Source: Porphyromonas uenonis 60-3
Lineage (GTDB): Bacteria > Bacteroidota > Bacteroidia > Bacteroidales > Porphyromonadaceae
DNA length: 64,000 bases
Direction: 5' to 3'
NCBI RefSeq assembly: GCF_000174775.1
Contig: NZ_ACLR01000088.1
Location: 18,367 to 82,366 of the forward strand
Shown: positions 35,941 through 43,851 of the stretch, one piece after another
Layout of the letters: each line of letters opens with the position of its first letter
Numbering within the stretch: the stretch's first letter is position 1
Translations under genes and position numbers: made by a program
Notes under the pieces: generated by a model
What the model was told of the DNA's origin: nothing
Databases searched by the model: none
What the model saw: only the letters and a program-made list of their open reading frames with translations

Positions 35941-36326
35941 AGCCCATATATCATCATCTATATATGATATCTGTATAGCTTATTATCTATATATCCTCAT
36001 GATGATGATGGTACGTCAAATCTGTTCATAACTCCCGCTGTGCAGGGGTTAATGACGCTAACATCTGAACTCCTCTAGCTGGCTCTGCTGGCTACTTAGA
36101 GGATATAAAAGAGCGAGACGATCGTGAGCAGTTACGGTCGTCTCGCTCTTTATCTGTACCTGTTCATAACTTGATCAAAACTGGTTGATAACTCAGCGGT
36201 AACTTATTTGGATAATTGAAATCTTTTCGTAGCTATACAACTTTCCGAGATAAGCAAATAAGTTAGCCTTGAGTTATTGACGAGTTATGAACAGCTTTTT
36301 CAACAGGAAAAAGAGGGTTATGAACA
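35941..36326. other. Candidate chromosomal replication origin (DnaA-box-like cluster)
   Basis: A gap of about 390 bp between porin and MATE genes starts with an AT-rich stretch (35946-35996). Exact 9-mers TTATGAACA or its inverse TGTTCATAA occur at 36023-36031, 36161-36169, 36285-36293 and 36318-36326, and looser forms (GGTTGATAA, TTTTCAACA, TGTTGACA) lie between. TTATGAACA differs from the TTATNCACA DnaA-box consensus by one base. This density is far above chance. A terminator for the porin lies inside. A parS-like site is 28 kb away. Function is inferred. Confidence 0.5.
36109..36150 (+). terminator. Hairpin terminator downstream of the porin
   Basis: Arms GAGCGAGACGATCGT (36111-36125) and ACGGTCGTCTCGCTC (36134-36148) pair over 15 bp with one G-T wobble, with A-rich sequence before and T-rich after. 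It may serve either strand. Confidence 0.8.
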
Positions 36327-37667
36327 GCTTGTTGACACCCTCATGGGACGCTCGCACCAGATCCCTGTGAGGATCCCCGTACGTACGAGTAGATAGCTGT
36401 CGAAAGCGATCCACAAGGCGGTCATACCGAGTAAATTATAGAGGAGATAATAGAGAGCGAAGAAGACAATACTTGATCCGATCATGGACCACTTGAGACC
36501 TGCCGAGCGGGTTGTGCCGGCGTAGATACCATCCCAGAGGAAGGCGCCGAAGCCTACTAGCGGGATGAGCGCTGCCCAGAGATGATACTGCTTAGCGTAG
36601 GCGACGATCTCGTCATGACTACTCAAGAAGCGGAGCAAGCCATCGGGATAGAGCGCGAAGAGGGTGGTGGCGAGGAGGGATAAGACGATGCCGATGGCAA
36701 AGAGACGAAGGATAACTGCCCTGAGTAGGTCCATACGACCGGCGCCGTAGAAGCGTCCTGAGAGCGATTCACCTGCATAGGCGAAGCCATCCATAAAGTA
36801 GCTGAAGATACTGAAGAACTGCATGAGCAAAGCATTTGCTCCTACGGCTATGGCGCCTTCACGAACGCCCGCATAGGTGAAGAAGAGCGTGATACTGCTG
36901 AGCAGCAAGGAGCGGAGCATCAGATCCTTGCCGAGGATGAGGTAGCGTCCGTAACCTTTCGTATCGGTGAAGTGACCGAACCGCAGATGTCGCACGAGAT
37001 AGCGATACTTAATGAGTAGGGTAGTGAGGAGTATCAGAGCCTGGCTATACTGCGCCACACAGGTACCGATAGCAAGTCCCTCGACACCCATCTGGTAATG
37101 GACGACGAGGGTATAAGAGACAAGGAAGTTGACCACCAGTGCACTCATGGAGGCAATCATCGGGACACGACTGTTTTGCATTCCGATGAACCATCCGTTG
37201 AGGGCGTAGATGAGCATTACGGCAGGGGCTGCGTAGAAGATGATTTGGATGTATTGCTCTGCCTCTACGCCTAGTCGCTCCGTAGCACCACCTGTGACGA
37301 GACCGCTCAGGAGCGTGGCGAAGGGAGAGACGAGTAGTACGACGATCGTGCAGAGGAGCGCCATGGTGATGCCACGAGCCAGCTGACGATTGATGTCAGA
37401 GCTGTCTTGTCGTCCGTAAGCCTGAGCCACGAGTCCCGTCGTGCCTAGGCGTATGAAGCCAAAGAGCCAGTAGATTGTGTTGGTAATCGTGGCGGCTACG
37501 GTGACTGAGCCGATGGCTTCGGGGTGAGCCATGTGTCCCGCCAGCCCTACATCGATGAGCGAGAGGAGCGGGACGGTGATATTGGAGATGATGTTTGGGA
37601 TCGTGAGCCACAGGATCTGGCGATTGATCTGACGGCTCAGCTGTGGATCCTCTACCTTAGCGTGCAT
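36318..37667 (-). CDS. MATE-family efflux transporter (DinF-like)
   Basis: A 449-residue inner-membrane antiporter with twelve hydrophobic segments in two similar halves. The N-terminal LWLTIPNIISNITVPLLSLIDVGLAG and the GTTGLVAQAYG loop are typical of MATE exporters of the DinF/NorM group, which expel drugs in exchange for H+ or Na+. Substrates are unknown. Its stop codon coincides with the last DnaA-box-like 9-mer of the candidate origin. It ends an apparent run with rfbD, which stops 2 bp before its start. Confidence 0.93.
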   Translation of the reverse strand: MHAKVEDPQLSRQINRQILWLTIPNIISNITVPLLSLIDVGLAGHMAHPEAIGSVTVAATITNTIYWLFGFIRLGTTGLVAQAYGRQDSSDINRQLARGITMALLCTIVVLLVSPFATLLSGLVTGGATERLGVEAEQYIQIIFYAAPAVMLIYALNGWFIGMQNSRVPMIASMSALVVNFLVSYTLVVHYQMGVEGLAIGTCVAQYSQALILLTTLLIKYRYLVRHLRFGHFTDTKGYGRYLILGKDLMLRSLLLSSITLFFTYAGVREGAIAVGANALLMQFFSIFSYFMDGFAYAGESLSGRFYGAGRMDLLRAVILRLFAIGIVLSLLATTLFALYPDGLLRFLSSHDEIVAYAKQYHLWAALIPLVGFGAFLWDGIYAGTTRSAGLKWSMIGSSIVFFALYYLLYNLLGMTALWIAFDSYLLVRTGILTGIWCERPMRVSTSCS

Positions 37668-37668
37668 C

Positions 37669-38571
37669 TCAGTCTATAGCTATCTGTAGTTCGTCTTGCC
37701 ACTGCGGAGGCGTGATGCCGTAGCAAGCGGTAATCCTGTCAGTCGCCAGTACGCTGTAGGCGGGGCGCTCGGCTGCGGTGGGGTATTCAGCCGTTGGGAT
37801 CGGAGTCAGTTGCGACAAGTCGTACGTAGGAACGTGCGTAGCGATCGCCTCATGGGCCAAGTCGTACCACGAGCAGATACCTTGGTTGGCATAGTGGAGT
37901 AGGGAAGTGCGAAAGCTTCGCTCCTTATCGTAGCAATCAATGATCTCGCAAATGGCTCGTGCCAGCGAAAGTGCCGAGGTCGGCGAACCTATCTGATCGT
38001 TGACGACACGTAGCGCCTTCCCCTCACGAGCGAGTCGTAGCATGGTGCGAACAAAGTTGTGTCCCCAGGGAGCCCAGAGCCACTGCGTACGAATGACTAG
38101 ATGCTGCTCGGCGGGATGCGTCGGGTGCATCAGGAGAGCCAGCTCACCCTGACGCTTGGTGCGACCGTATAGGCTACGAGGATTGGTAGCGTCCTCCTCA
38201 TGATAGGGCGTCCCCTGACACCCATCGAAGACATAGTCGGTACTAATCTGTATGATCGGCAGACGACTCTCCGCAAGCTGTGCGGGTAGTAGCGCATTGA
38301 GCGCTAGAAGGTCACGATACTGTGCTTTATCCTCGGCAAGATCCACCTGTGTGAAAGCAGCGCAGTTGACTATCATAGTCCAATCGTGGGCTATAGCTTG
38401 CTCTTCCCAAAGCTTGATCGCTCGGGTTACGGACTCCGTATCGGTATAGTCGAGCTGCTCGTGCGTATAGCTGACCAGTTCGTAAGGATTGCCCCGCTCT
38501 GCCAGCTCTCGTGTCAGACTTCTTCCCAGCTGTCCCGAAGCTCCGAGTAAGATGATGCGCCCTCTGCTCAT
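37669..38571 (-). CDS. rfbD: dTDP-4-dehydrorhamnose reductase
   Basis: A 300-residue SDR protein: NAD(P)-binding ILLGASGQLGRSL (about 7-19), STDYVFDG, and the catalytic YGRTKRQGE. NDQIGSPTSALSLA matches the RmlD C-terminal region. It makes the last step of dTDP-L-rhamnose. No rmlA, B or C is nearby, so the gene is separated from its pathway. It overlaps the upstream gene by 4 bp. Confidence 0.93.
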   Translation of the reverse strand: MSRGRIILLGASGQLGRSLTRELAERGNPYELVSYTHEQLDYTDTESVTRAIKLWEEQAIAHDWTMIVNCAAFTQVDLAEDKAQYRDLLALNALLPAQLAESRLPIIQISTDYVFDGCQGTPYHEEDATNPRSLYGRTKRQGELALLMHPTHPAEQHLVIRTQWLWAPWGHNFVRTMLRLAREGKALRVVNDQIGSPTSALSLARAICEIIDCYDKERSFRTSLLHYANQGICSWYDLAHEAIATHVPTYDLSQLTPIPTAEYPTAAERPAYSVLATDRITACYGITPPQWQDELQIAID

Positions 38572-39146
38572 GACCGTGTCTCTTCTTGTGACTCCTCCTG
38601 GTGATGCTTGCGATGATACTCCTGATCAAGTAGTGCAAAGAGTGCGCTAATCTGCTGGTAAATACGAGTATCGGTAGGGGAGTGCGCAGCACTCTCACCA
38701 CTGCCCTGAGCCAGTCCACGTACCGTCGCATTATATAGTATGGTGCAGAGGATCTCTATCTCGCCCATCTCCTTCGCGTGTGGATCCTTCGCTCTAAAGG
38801 CAACGATCGTCGGCAGGACCAATATGTAGCACCCTTGGTAGACGATGTTGCGCTCGTCCTGGCTCACCTTCTTGTGTATCGCTTCGCACTCAGCCATCAG
38901 CTGCTTCGTGATAGGAGCGTGCTGACCGCTAAGGATCTGCGCTACCGATGCCTCGCTGAGTAGCTCTTTCATCAAGTTTTGTCGCCAAGGGTCTGACTGC
39001 ATCAGATGTTGCTGCAGTAGTTCAAGCGGTTGTTGCTGGCGAGTGAGGATACGTACACTCTCCTCGGCGATCCATAGATGTATAATCTGAGCGGTGTACT
39101 CAGGTACGTCAGGCAGTAGCCCAGGAGTATTGGCTTCGTTGGTCAT
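38568..39146 (-). CDS. Conserved hypothetical protein (DUF4924-like?)
   Basis: A 192-residue soluble, mostly helical protein with segments TAQIIHLWIAEESVRIL and ILCTILYNATVRGLAQ. I recall DUF4924 proteins of similar length next to rfbD in related genomes, but I see no catalytic motif. The C-terminus is charged (HRKHHQEESQEE). The 4-bp overlap with rfbD suggests translational coupling; the LolE-like gene lies 10 bp upstream. Confidence 0.78.
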   Translation of the reverse strand: MTNEANTPGLLPDVPEYTAQIIHLWIAEESVRILTRQQQPLELLQQHLMQSDPWRQNLMKELLSEASVAQILSGQHAPITKQLMAECEAIHKKVSQDERNIVYQGCYILVLPTIVAFRAKDPHAKEMGEIEILCTILYNATVRGLAQGSGESAAHSPTDTRIYQQISALFALLDQEYHRKHHQEESQEETRS

Positions 39147-39156
39147 AATATCAGAA

Positions 39157-40365
39157 TTAAGCTTTGCGGTGAGCGATCAACTTGCGTACGGGGTAGACAG
39201 CCGCTAGGTAACCAACGGCAAAAACCAGCAAAAGCACGACGAGTAGATCCGTCAGACGTATAGCTACTGGATAAGGTTGCGACTCCAAAGCTAGATCCAT
39301 CGTAAGCCACCCATAATGTATCTGTAGCAAGCAAAGGATGATGCCGATAGCTATGCCCGTGACGGCGCCAATGAGCGTGACCATAAGCCCCTCCAGCTGG
39401 AAGGTACGTCTGATCTCTCGTGGAGTCTCGCCGAGGGCGTGTAGGATCGCTATATCCTCCTGCTTCGAGATGAGGAGCATCGATATACTCGCCATCACAT
39501 TGTAGGCAGCTAGTAGGAGGATAAAGGCAAAGATAAGCGACGTGATCCACTTCTCAATAGATACGAGGCGCATCAAGTGCGGTTGCTGCTCAGGTCGGTT
39601 GCGAACGATGTATTCATCGCCCAGCGTCGTTGCTATGGCTTTCTGTACGGCACCTTCGTCAGCTCCCTCAGCTAGCTGCAAAGCTAGACCGTGCGCTTGG
39701 TTTTCGTCCAGCATCAGCAGCGAACGTAGCTCAGAGAGCGGCATGAAGATAGAGTTGTCGTATACTACATTGTCCGTAAAAAGCACCGAAACGGGCACCC
39801 CCTGCGACCGCCTTAGCGAAGTCATCGGCATGATCGGATTGATGTATCCCTTGCGCTTAGGGAGCGTGATGATGAGTGGGTCCGTGTCGTGCGCTATCGT
39901 GTTTAGGTTGATCGCTATCGAGGCACCCAGATTGTATTGCCCAGGATGTATCGCTATGTCGCCACTGTAGAGATATTTGTCCATCTGAGAGATGCGCAGA
40001 TAAGAACTGTCTACACCGTAGAGATGCGCCGCCGAGAAGCTCTCCCCCTCGCTACGACTCACCAGTCCCTCGCCCCATACGAGCGGAGCGATGGCCTTTA
40101 TCCCCTTTATCGTATGGATCTCTTGGGTTACCACACTTTGGTCAAAGGGCGCTTCGTCCCCCTTCGTGATCAGTAGCTGAGGATCCAGTCCGACCACCTT
40201 GTCCAGGATCATCTGCTCATAGCCATTGTATATGGATAGCACGCAGATCATCGTCATCGACACCACGGCAATCGCCAGCACGCTCACGCGGGTGACGATA
40301 TTGATGGCACCCAGCTTCTTGTGGGCAAAGAGGTACCGCCAGGCGATAAAGAAGGGCAGACGCAT
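39157..40365 (-). CDS. FtsX-like ABC permease (LolC/LolE type)
   Basis: A 402-residue permease with one N-terminal helix (VSVLAIAVVSMTMICVLSI), a periplasmic domain of about 220 residues, then three helices (SLIFAFILLLAAYNVMASISMLLIS, the VTLIGAVTGIAIGIILCLLQ segment, and LLVVLLLVFAVGYLAAVYP). This is the LolCDE layout for moving lipoproteins out of the inner membrane. KQEDIAILHALGETPREIRRTF is the usual coupling segment. No LolD ATPase lies nearby. It follows rbfA by 22 bp. Confidence 0.92.
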   Translation of the reverse strand: MRLPFFIAWRYLFAHKKLGAINIVTRVSVLAIAVVSMTMICVLSIYNGYEQMILDKVVGLDPQLLITKGDEAPFDQSVVTQEIHTIKGIKAIAPLVWGEGLVSRSEGESFSAAHLYGVDSSYLRISQMDKYLYSGDIAIHPGQYNLGASIAINLNTIAHDTDPLIITLPKRKGYINPIMPMTSLRRSQGVPVSVLFTDNVVYDNSIFMPLSELRSLLMLDENQAHGLALQLAEGADEGAVQKAIATTLGDEYIVRNRPEQQPHLMRLVSIEKWITSLIFAFILLLAAYNVMASISMLLISKQEDIAILHALGETPREIRRTFQLEGLMVTLIGAVTGIAIGIILCLLQIHYGWLTMDLALESQPYPVAIRLTDLLVVLLLVFAVGYLAAVYPVRKLIAHRKA

Positions 40366-40387
40366 CGTGTGGAGCTAGCGAATCAAT

Positions 40388-40729
40388 TTATTGCTCTAGT
40401 AGCTTGTCGATGCGCTCCAGATAGTCTAGCGAATCATCTATATGGTACTCCATCTCGGGGATGACCCGTAGCTGCTGACCCGTGCGCTGACCCAGCTCGT
40501 AGCGGTAGCTACCAGCGTTGTCCTGTATGTACTTGAGTAGCTCGTCAGCACGCTCCGAGGGGAAGATACTCAGGTAAATGTGAGCTCTGCTCAGGTCGGA
40601 GGTAACCCGTACGAGGGTGACGCTCACCAGTACGCCACGCAACTGCTGCGTGAGCGGACGAAAGATCTCTCCCATCTCTTTCTGTATCAGTCGTGCTATC
40701 TTTTGTTGTCTTCTTGTATCCATAGTCAT
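40388..40729 (-). CDS. rbfA: Ribosome-binding factor A
   Basis: A 113-residue KH-like protein needed for 16S rRNA 5'-end maturation. RRQQKIARLIQKEMGEIF at the N-terminus, VSVTLVRVTSDLSRAHIYLSI and RVIPEMEYHIDDSLDYLERIDKLL fit the family. ATG at 40729 or 40723 (Met3). A -7 box TATCTTTG lies at 40752-40745 on the minus strand, so the leader is short. The rbfA/LolE-like pairing is common in Bacteroidota as I recall. Confidence 0.95.
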   Translation of the reverse strand: MTMDTRRQQKIARLIQKEMGEIFRPLTQQLRGVLVSVTLVRVTSDLSRAHIYLSIFPSERADELLKYIQDNAGSYRYELGQRTGQQLRVIPEMEYHIDDSLDYLERIDKLLEQ

Positions 40730-40779
40730 CTGTAGTTATGCATACAAAGATAGCAATTAGTGAGGAGAGAGGTGAGACT

Positions 40780-40849
40780 TTAGAAGTTAGACTTTAGAGA
40801 TTAGAGGTTAGAAATTAGATGTTAGAAGTTAGATATTAGATGTTAGAAG
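40780..40849 (+). repeat. Ten-unit TTAGANN heptad array
   Basis: Ten 7-bp units in perfect phase: TTAGAAG, TTAGACT, TTAGAGA, TTAGAGG, TTAGAAA, TTAGATG, TTAGAAG, TTAGATA, TTAGATG, TTAGAAG. It is the longest such array in the window. Positions 1-5 of the unit never vary, while the last two do. It lies to the left of copy 4 of the 171-bp element, with the inverse tract at 41227-41245 on the other side. Confidence 0.92.
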
Positions 40850-40931
40850 TTCGATTATTTCGATGGTTCTAATGGCTCTGATGGCTCCGAGGCACTCCGA
40901 TACCCTTCAGAGCCCTTGACACCACACCTCC

Positions 40932-41102
40932 GAGGAAATCGAAAATATCTCGGTAGAAAACGGAAATCCTCCACGGAGGCATAAAAAAATTTATCGGAAC
41001 TTTGATTTGCTTCTTCCGAAGTTTCATTTCATTCTTCCGAACTTTTATTTCCCGGCTCCGTGGAGAAATTTAGTTTTCCACCGAGCTATTCGCAAATTCC
41101 TA
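40932..41102 (+). repeat. MITE-like 171-bp intergenic repeat, copy 4
   Basis: Forward-oriented copy with GAGGAAATCGAAAATATCTC at its left end and the conserved TTCCGAA core. The left flank (TTGACACCACACCTCC) is the inverse of that beside copy 2. A REP-like pair follows 7 bp after the right end. Confidence 0.86.
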
Positions 41103-41109
41103 CCGAGGC

Positions 41110-41220
41110 GAGTAACGGCTGTGGGGACGCTCGGTCGAGCGTCCGTTGTATCAAAGGTTACAGCGTCACGGCTTTAACGGGGACGGACGCACGACCGTGC
41201 GTCCCTACAGCCGTTACACG
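41110..41220. repeat. REP-like palindrome pair (copy 2)
   Basis: GGACGCTCG-GT-CGAGCGTCC (41125-41144) and GGACGCACG-AC-CGTGCGTCC (41185-41204) inside an outer inverted repeat AGTAACGGCTGT / ACAGCCGTTAC. It matches the cluster at 26433-26570, but the spacer between the palindromes is partly inverted relative to it. Confidence 0.86.
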
Positions 41221-41226
41221 TCTCCC

Positions 41227-41245
41227 TCTAACTTCTAACCTCTAA
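41227..41245. repeat. Inverse heptad tract closing the 40.8-41.2 kb repeat block
   Basis: TCTAACTTCTAACCTCTAA: nearly three units of the inverse heptad. Together with the array at 40780-40849 it brackets copy 4 of the 171-bp element and the REP-like pair. Confidence 0.7.
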
Positions 41246-41253
41246 ATAAATAA

Positions 41254-41285
41254 AGAGCTCCGCAGGACTAGTCCTACGGAGCTCT
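41254..41285 (-). terminator. Terminator of the InlB-repeat protein gene
   Basis: Arms AGAGCTCCGCAGGACT and AGTCCTACGGAGCTCT are complementary over 16 bp with one mismatch. On the minus strand the hairpin is followed by TTTATTTATTT. It lies 46 bp after the stop of the gene at 41332. Confidence 0.85.
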
Positions 41286-41331
41286 CTCGTATTATAGTCT
41301 GACAAACTTATCGTCTGTCAGATCGTGCGCA

Positions 41332-43497
41332 TTAGTGCTTGACGACGAGGCGCTGTGCAGCTCCCTCGGTGACTACGAGATAGGTACCATCGCTCAGTGC
41401 GGTGAGGTCTATCTGTAGGTGACCTGAGCGGTCAGCAGCTAGGCGCGTGATCAGCTGTCCATCCAGCGTGTAGAGTGCTACGGCTGCCTCGGGTGCTAGA
41501 CCTGTGATGGTAGCAGACTCGCTAGCAGGATTAGGATAGATGACAAACGCATCTGCAGCGACTGCGTCAATGCCTGTGTGGTCGACAAACTCAGCAATGA
41601 CCTCCGTGTCCTTGGTGACGGTGAAGGTCTTATCCTTGAGGATGTCCACACCATTTGCCGTAAGCTTGGTGAGCTCGCACTTATCGTTGGCACCCTTAGC
41701 TACGACCGTCAGCTTCGTACCCTCGGGAACAGCGTTGAGATCGAACTTCTCCTTGATGGAGATCGTGCCGTGCTCGTTGCTCTTCAGGGTAACCTTGTAG
41801 TTTGCTACATTAGCCTTCTTGGTAAAGGTAGCGGCAACCTTCGTGTCACCCTTCATCTCAAAGGACTTGGCAGCTAGGATATCCTTATCGTTTGCTGTCA
41901 GAGCGGTGAGCTCGTAGCCAGCGTCTGGTATAGCCTCAATGGAGACATTCTCGCCAAGAGCTACGTCAGCACCGTTAGAAACTTCCTTATCGCCCACCTT
42001 AGCGACTATCTTACCACCCTCAGCATCAGCGATCGTCAGCTTGGGCTTTCTGAAGGTAACCTTGACCTCACTGGTCTCCTCGAAGGTTGCGTCGTAGGAG
42101 TTCACCTCTCTACTGTGTACCTCATCACCATTGACGAACCACTTGTCTACGATGTAACCCTTGTCAGGCTCTACGGGGAAGACGATGTAAGAGCCTCTGT
42201 CTACCTCAGCACCTGATTCGATAATCACATCCTTCTCGCCATCCTTCTGAACCTTTACCTTGGTGAACTTACCGTGCTCCCCAGCGGAGTAGGTGATTTT
42301 GATCTTGGAGGCGACCTTCTTGAAGTGAGCTACGACGTTCGTATTGTCAATAATCTGGACAAAGGAGAGCTTATTTGGCTCACCAAGCAGATTTTTCTTT
42401 TCAGCACCATTGTACATCCACTTCTCAAACTCATAGCCCTCGTTTGCCGTGGCCTCAAAGTCTAGATAAGAGTTCTCGGGAACGACCTCACCATCAGTGA
42501 TGGTCTTGAACACATCATTGACATAGCCAGTCGCCTTGATCGTACCACCCTCAACAGGGGTAACGGAGAGGTTGATGGTACACTTCTTTGCTTCCTTCTG
42601 GAAGACGAGCTGCACTTCGGTATCCTCATCTAGGGTTATGGTTAGGGTAGTGCTTTGACCAGCCTTTTTATCCTTCGTACCATTGACGAGCCACTTCTCG
42701 ACTTCGTAGCCAGCCGCTGGCTTTGCGGTGAAGGTAACGCTCGAACCACGAGCCACCTTTTTGCCACTCTCGACAGAGACGGCATCACCACCACCCTTTG
42801 GTGTGACAGCGACGGCAATCTGGCCAGCCTCAGCTGGTTCAGCAGCGACACTATACTTCAGCGTCACCTCGTTGGGCTTAGTCGTGAAGACCACCTTCAC
42901 ATCAAGGGCTTCCTTGAGCTCAATCTCATGCTTATTGGGGTTGCTAGGCATCTCAATGGCGGTTCCATTGACGAGCCACTTCTCGACCTTGTAGTCTGCG
43001 CCTGGCTTAGCGTTGAAGGTGACCCAGATACCATCCTCGATCTCATCGCCCGAATTGAAGGGGATATCCTTTTCAGAATCACGATCGTAGCGCGTAGCTG
43101 TGAGCGTACCATATTCGGCAGGCTCAGCGGTAAAGGTCACTGCGTACTTCTTAGCGGGAGCGAGAGCCTTGAAGATAGCGACAACGTTGAGATCTCCAGA
43201 GAGCTCGGTAGCGTACTGACCTGGGTTGGTAAAGTCCTCGGGGGCGTCTAGTCCATTAACCGTAAACTTCTCGAACTCATAACCTTCATTTGCCTCAGCC
43301 TTGAAGGTTACGTATTTGCCTGCAGGAACTTTGGCTCCAGAGGTTATGACAACGTTTTTGAAGCCCTCGGCGTAAGTCGCCTTGACGGTTCCTCCATCGG
43401 CAGGCTGGGCGGAGAAGGTCACGGTGTGATCCTGACCATAGAGTCGTGGCACGGCTAGTGCCAAGAGACATAGTAAAATAGGTAATAGTCTTTTCAT
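41332..43497 (-). CDS. Surface protein with tandem InlB B-like repeats and T9SS tail
   Basis: A 721-residue exported protein: signal peptide MKRLLPILLCLLALAVPRLYG, then about seven tandem repeats of 75-90 residues. Each repeat has the order VTFSAxPAxGGTVKA, SGxxVxxGxxVTFxAxPxxGYEFEKWxVNG and a closing DTEVxVxF strand, the hallmark of divergent InlB B-repeat (Listeria-Bacteroides type) domains. The C-terminus (AFVIYPNPASESATI to LSDGTYLVVTEGAAQRLVVKH) is a type A T9SS sorting domain. Probably a surface-anchored adhesin or structural protein. No clear -7 box is seen in the 350-bp upstream gap. Confidence 0.9.
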   Translation of the reverse strand: MKRLLPILLCLLALAVPRLYGQDHTVTFSAQPADGGTVKATYAEGFKNVVITSGAKVPAGKYVTFKAEANEGYEFEKFTVNGLDAPEDFTNPGQYATELSGDLNVVAIFKALAPAKKYAVTFTAEPAEYGTLTATRYDRDSEKDIPFNSGDEIEDGIWVTFNAKPGADYKVEKWLVNGTAIEMPSNPNKHEIELKEALDVKVVFTTKPNEVTLKYSVAAEPAEAGQIAVAVTPKGGGDAVSVESGKKVARGSSVTFTAKPAAGYEVEKWLVNGTKDKKAGQSTTLTITLDEDTEVQLVFQKEAKKCTINLSVTPVEGGTIKATGYVNDVFKTITDGEVVPENSYLDFEATANEGYEFEKWMYNGAEKKNLLGEPNKLSFVQIIDNTNVVAHFKKVASKIKITYSAGEHGKFTKVKVQKDGEKDVIIESGAEVDRGSYIVFPVEPDKGYIVDKWFVNGDEVHSREVNSYDATFEETSEVKVTFRKPKLTIADAEGGKIVAKVGDKEVSNGADVALGENVSIEAIPDAGYELTALTANDKDILAAKSFEMKGDTKVAATFTKKANVANYKVTLKSNEHGTISIKEKFDLNAVPEGTKLTVVAKGANDKCELTKLTANGVDILKDKTFTVTKDTEVIAEFVDHTGIDAVAADAFVIYPNPASESATITGLAPEAAVALYTLDGQLITRLAADRSGHLQIDLTALSDGTYLVVTEGAAQRLVVKH

Positions 43498-43760
43498 AAG
43501 CTTAATGTATTTGTTTATGTAGTGTGCGTAGCCTAGAGAGGGGACTCAGAGCGTAGCTCTCTCCTCTACAACTCACGATGCTACGGACTGGTGAGACACG
43601 ACCGAAAGTGCAAGGTGGCGGAGAGGAGTTTCCTCTTTGCAGGCGAAATTAAGCATTCTTTTTCTAAATAGCAAATCTTCCCCCTCTCCGAGATACCGCA
43701 AAATCGGAGAAATCGCTAGACACAACCCTTGCATCCCTACTACACTGCTAGAATAAGAGA
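43498..43760. other. Gap upstream of the InlB-repeat gene
   Basis: No gene and no convincing TAnnTTTG box on the minus strand. A hairpin GAGAGAGCTACGCTC / GAGTCCCCTCTCT-type pairing lies near 43530-43565 on the future leader, and GAGGAGTTTCCTC near 43621 is a small inverted repeat. No copy of the 171-bp element is present. Confidence 0.4.
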
Positions 43761-43763
43761 AGA

Positions 43764-43797
43764 AGCTCCCGACGGGGCATAGCCTCATCGGGAGCAT
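43764..43797 (-). terminator. Terminator of the 4-hydroxybutyrate operon
   Basis: Read on the minus strand, GCTCCCGATGAGG and CCCGTCGGGAGC pair around a short loop, followed by TTCTTCTCTT. It lies 55 bp after the sucD stop codon. Confidence 0.82.
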
Positions 43798-43851
43798 GTC
43801 TGTGTGCGCTTTAGGTTAGGGTGAGCGCAGATAGCCTATGGATGTGCGGAT

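Noticed and set aside
36001..36010. GATGATGATG next to the DnaA-like boxes read as DnaA-trios
   Set aside because: The trio pattern needs A in the middle and a purine third in the 5'-(T/A)A(G/A) sense; neither strand of this run fits.
40780..40849. Heptad array read as a CRISPR or telomere-like feature
   Set aside because: No spacers exist between the 7-bp units, no cas genes are near, and the tracts are short and internal to the chromosome.
42655..43251. A 198-codon open frame antisense to the InlB-repeat gene
   Set aside because: A shadow of a repetitive gene; the sense product has signal peptide, repeats and sorting tail.
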